Assembly (NCBI GenBank): GCA_930989305.1
Contig: CAKNLF010000004.1
Location: 1-43,660, forward strand
DNA length: 43,660 bases
DNA from: an uncultured Roseburia sp.
GTDB lineage: Bacteria > Bacillota > Clostridia > Lachnospirales > Lachnospiraceae
Reading direction: 5' to 3'
Part shown: positions 41,310 through 43,660 of the stretch, one piece after another
Layout: every line of letters begins with the position of its first letter
Numbering within the stretch: position 1 is the stretch's first letter
The notes under the pieces: generated by a model
What the model was told of the DNA's origin: nothing
What the model saw: the letters and a program-made list of their open reading frames with translations, nothing else
Database searches by the model: none
Position numbers and translations under genes: made by a program

Positions 41310-42520
41310 AAACAAAAGGATGGCAGATACTGGCAGTGCTGCTGATAGGAATCAGCCTTTTTCTGGTGGCTAACCAGTATAATTCCATTGCCAGCCGTTT
41401 TCAGGCGGAAATACAGGAAAAAACAGACGAGGCGGTGCCGGTTGTGTTTTTATGCCCACAGACCGGGTATTATTCCTTTGTGGGAGAAGACGCGGTCTGG
41501 GCGGCAAAGTATGCTGTGTCTCAGATCAATCTCCAGGGCGGTATTAACGGAACTCCGGTGAGACTGATCTTTAAGGATACCCGGTCGGACCAGAGCCTGG
41601 CTGCCAGTTATTTCCTGGGAGCTTCCAGGGAAGTGCCGGCGGTGATCGGCCCCATTGACGCTCCGGCCTCCGCAGGGATCGCTCCATTGCTGGAAGATAC
41701 GGGAACTACCAGCATTGCCAGTTATTCCTATGAAGATATCCGGACAGAATACCGGCCATATACGATCGCTTTTATGAACGATTCGGAAATCGGTGAATTT
41801 GCGGCGGTGCGGCTCTGGAAAGAAAAAAATCCGGACATTAAAGATGTGGTGATCTTTACGGATTCGGAAGATGATGCAAAGTCTGATGCTGTATCTTTGT
41901 TTCAAAAGGAACTGCCCGGGATTGGGCTGAATATTCTGGATGTAGTGGATATATCCGGGACACGGAGTATGAGGCGATATGAACAATGCGCTATTCAGGC
42001 ATTGAATAAAAAAGCAGACGGATATATATCACTGCTGAGCGCCGAAGACTATGCCAATGTACTGCTGCAGCTAAGAAAACGAGGCGTATCGGATGGGCGT
42101 TTTATCACCGCGTCATTTTCCGCAGTCTCGGAAAATCTGCTGGATGCAGCGGAAAACAGTCTGGATGGAACCTATATATGGGATAAATTTGATGTAAATT
42201 ATCCGGGATATGACTGGCAGAAGCTTGTAAAAGCATATCAGGCATCCCATAACGGCAATATGCCTCTGAACAATACTGTTCCCGAGATTTACGATGCGGT
42301 TATGGCTTTATGCCAGTGCTACGAAGAACTGGGCCTTACAGGAACGGAAACGGATCCGGTCAGTAAAGCGAAAGTTTGCGGATGGTTTAATAATTCGCCG
42401 GTGATACACGGTATCCAGGGAGATTTTCGGTGGGAAAACGGCGAAAAGGAAGCGGATTATCATTTTTTTGTTTTTCAGGGCAGGGAAATGAAAGCATTGC
42501 AGAATGTTCCGGCAGAGTAA
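41294..42520 (+). CDS. Membrane-anchored branched-chain-type solute-binding protein, TTG start
   Basis: The 408-residue protein has one N-terminal helix (ILAVLLIGISLFLVA, about 12-26) and no lipobox Cys, so it stays tethered. The rest is a type I periplasmic-binding fold of the LivJ/ANF-receptor kind: DAVWAAKYAVSQINLQGGING, LIFKDTRSD, VIGPIDAPASAGIAPLLED, and YDAVMALCQCYEELG. It starts at TTG 41294, with GGAAAGGGAAG at 41277-41287, inside the kinase gene. No ABC permease or ATPase genes adjoin, so a sensor role with the kinase is more likely than classical uptake. The ligand is unknown. Confidence 0.85.
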   Translation: MVYYIKTKGWQILAVLLIGISLFLVANQYNSIASRFQAEIQEKTDEAVPVVFLCPQTGYYSFVGEDAVWAAKYAVSQINLQGGINGTPVRLIFKDTRSDQSLAASYFLGASREVPAVIGPIDAPASAGIAPLLEDTGTTSIASYSYEDIRTEYRPYTIAFMNDSEIGEFAAVRLWKEKNPDIKDVVIFTDSEDDAKSDAVSLFQKELPGIGLNILDVVDISGTRSMRRYEQCAIQALNKKADGYISLLSAEDYANVLLQLRKRGVSDGRFITASFSAVSENLLDAAENSLDGTYIWDKFDVNYPGYDWQKLVKAYQASHNGNMPLNNTVPEIYDAVMALCQCYEELGLTGTETDPVSKAKVCGWFNNSPVIHGIQGDFRWENGEKEADYHFFVFQGREMKALQNVPAE

Positions 42521-42589
42521 AAGATCATACGCAAGCAGAACGATTTAAAGATTATTTTTTTCTAATAAAAATGTAAATTTTTTATAAAA

Positions 42590-42629
42590 TTCCACACTCC
42601 TTCCACATTACTGCCATTCAGGTTCCACA
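42590..42629. promoter_or_regulatory. Four 11-bp-spaced direct repeats, likely OmpR-type regulator site
   Basis: TTCCACA occurs at 42590, 42601 and 42623, and the degenerate TGCCATT sits at 42612, so four half-sites follow each other every 11 bp. This is the layout bound by OmpR/PhoB-type regulators. No near-consensus promoter follows before the permease start at 42694, as expected for an activated promoter. Confidence 0.7.
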
Positions 42630-42693
42630 TACTGGTGGTAAAAATAAGGTATCAAAAAAAATAAGAAAACCTGAGAAAAGAGGAGGATGTAGA

Positions 42694-43660
42694 ATGATTC
42701 TGAGTATGATAGGTATTATCGTAGGCATTGTGTTCCTGATCTTTTTCGTAATGAAAGGATGGCCTTTGCTGGTTATAGGAGCCTGTGCCGCAATGATCGT
42801 AGCCGTATTCAGCGGTCTGAATGTTACGGAAGCATATTTGACCACATATATGAGCGGCGTAGGAGATTTCCTGATCGGTCAGATCCCGATTTTCTTATGG
42901 GGCGCGATCTTTGGTGAATGTTACGGTATCACCGGCGGAGCAAAATCTCTGGCAAGATTTATATCAAAAGTATTCCGTGGAAAAAATGAAACATTAAGCC
43001 CTCTTGTGGCGATCATTATTGTATTTTTGGCAGGTATCCTGCTTTCCTACGGCGGCGTAAGCGCTATCGTATTGATGTTCGTAATGGTGCCTCTTTGTAT
43101 GGAGCTTTGCCGTGAATCCGGCATACCGAGATATATGGTTCCCGGTATGATCTTAGGATGTATCGCCACATCCGCCCTGTCTATGCCGGGTTCTCCCCAG
43201 ATACAGAATGTTATGTCAACATCTACCGTAGGCGTTTCTTCTATGGCGGCAGCAATACCGGGCATGATCGCAGGTATTATCATTTTGGTATTAAACGTCC
43301 TGTATTTGAACTTTGCGGCGAAAAAAGAAATGGCAAAAGGCGCAAGATTTGAAGATGTGGCAGGAGATGCGGAAAGCACTTTTGTAGAAGACAAAAATCT
43401 TCCTAATCCCCTGGTGGCGCTCCTTCCCATGGTGCTTGTATTTGTATTATACAACGGATTCAAGGTTGATGTTAACTTTTCTCTGATGGCAGGTATTATC
43501 CTGGCTGTGCTGCTGATGCATAAAAACTTCAAATCAATGGCAAATTTCCTGAAATCTCTGGGAGACGCATGCCTCAACGCCGCAGTGGTATCCTGCGGAG
43601 CAGCGGCTGTGTCTGGATTCGGAAGCGTAGTAGCAGTAACTCCTGCCTTTGCGGGACTGA
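42694..43660 (+). CDS. GntP-type permease (partial, 3' end outside window)
   Basis: The first 322 codons are present without a stop. The product has at least eight hydrophobic helices and resembles the GntP/IT-superfamily of gluconate and organic acid permeases: FLIGQIPIFLWGAIFGECYG early, SYGGVSAIVLMFVMVPLCME, and SMPGSPQIQNVMSTST in a re-entrant region. The substrate may be an organic or sugar acid. ATG 42694 has AGGAGG at 42681-42686. It follows the kinase and binding-protein genes and is preceded by the 11-bp repeats, which points to control by the regulator at 39142. Confidence 0.85.
   Translation, partial: MILSMIGIIVGIVFLIFFVMKGWPLLVIGACAAMIVAVFSGLNVTEAYLTTYMSGVGDFLIGQIPIFLWGAIFGECYGITGGAKSLARFISKVFRGKNETLSPLVAIIIVFLAGILLSYGGVSAIVLMFVMVPLCMELCRESGIPRYMVPGMILGCIATSALSMPGSPQIQNVMSTSTVGVSSMAAAIPGMIAGIIILVLNVLYLNFAAKKEMAKGARFEDVAGDAESTFVEDKNLPNPLVALLPMVLVFVLYNGFKVDVNFSLMAGIILAVLLMHKNFKSMANFLKSLGDACLNAAVVSCGAAAVSGFGSVVAVTPAFAGL

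Overview
The window looks like chromosomal DNA of a low-to-mid-GC, strictly anaerobic Gram-positive, most likely a Lachnospiraceae member (class Clostridia). The reasons are strong AGGAGG-type ribosome binding sites, a flavodiiron oxygen reductase plus rubredoxin, a DUF4317 protein, a prenylated-lipid and peptidoglycan gene set of Firmicutes type, and a translational GTPase of the ribosomal-protection family. The assignment rests on gene content read by eye, not on a database search. No rRNA, tRNA, CRISPR array or intact insertion sequence was seen.

Layout. 1-2300: a tandem array of about 53-bp palindromic units, directly followed by an orphan restriction-like nuclease gene, a short MGMT-family protein and a metallophosphoesterase. 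2400-7080: YhdT-PanF (pantothenate uptake), an HD-domain protein, a cysteine-rich Lgt variant and a FUSC-type membrane protein. 7090-10740: a long palindrome over the start of a ribosomal-protection-type GTPase that is fused to a C-terminal NYN/Rae1-like RNase domain, then a small serine recombinase. 10820-13180: a four-domain flavodiiron protein (minus strand) and a free rubredoxin, for O2/NO detoxification. 13260-16260: a yybP-ykoY (Mn2+) riboswitch with a visible antiterminator/terminator switch in front of a P2-type cation ATPase, so the pump is probably a manganese exporter. 16320-22640: a two-component system with an accessory exported protein, a VanY-type D,D-carboxypeptidase and a class A penicillin-binding protein. 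22940-26050: UppP, a ferredoxin-nitroreductase and GalE.

26180-34980: an exported papain-like protease with a degenerate sorting signal, MetA with Asp at the acyl-CoA-specificity position, a LysR regulator with an AbgA-like amidohydrolase, DUF4317, a ZIP metal transporter and a PAP2 phosphatase. 35000-38440: a short-chain dehydrogenase diverging from the ddl-murF peptidoglycan precursor operon. 38450-43660: a membrane protein, an OmpR/histidine kinase pair translationally overlapped by a membrane-anchored branched-chain-type solute-binding protein, and a GntP-type permease (cut by the window end) whose upstream region carries four 11-bp-spaced direct repeats. This last block reads as one ligand-sensing and uptake circuit.

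The strongest leads are the GTPase-NYN fusion with its palindromic leader, the palindromic repeat array next to the nuclease gene, the kinase/binding-protein/permease circuit with its 11-bp repeats, and the Mn2+ riboswitch-controlled pump.
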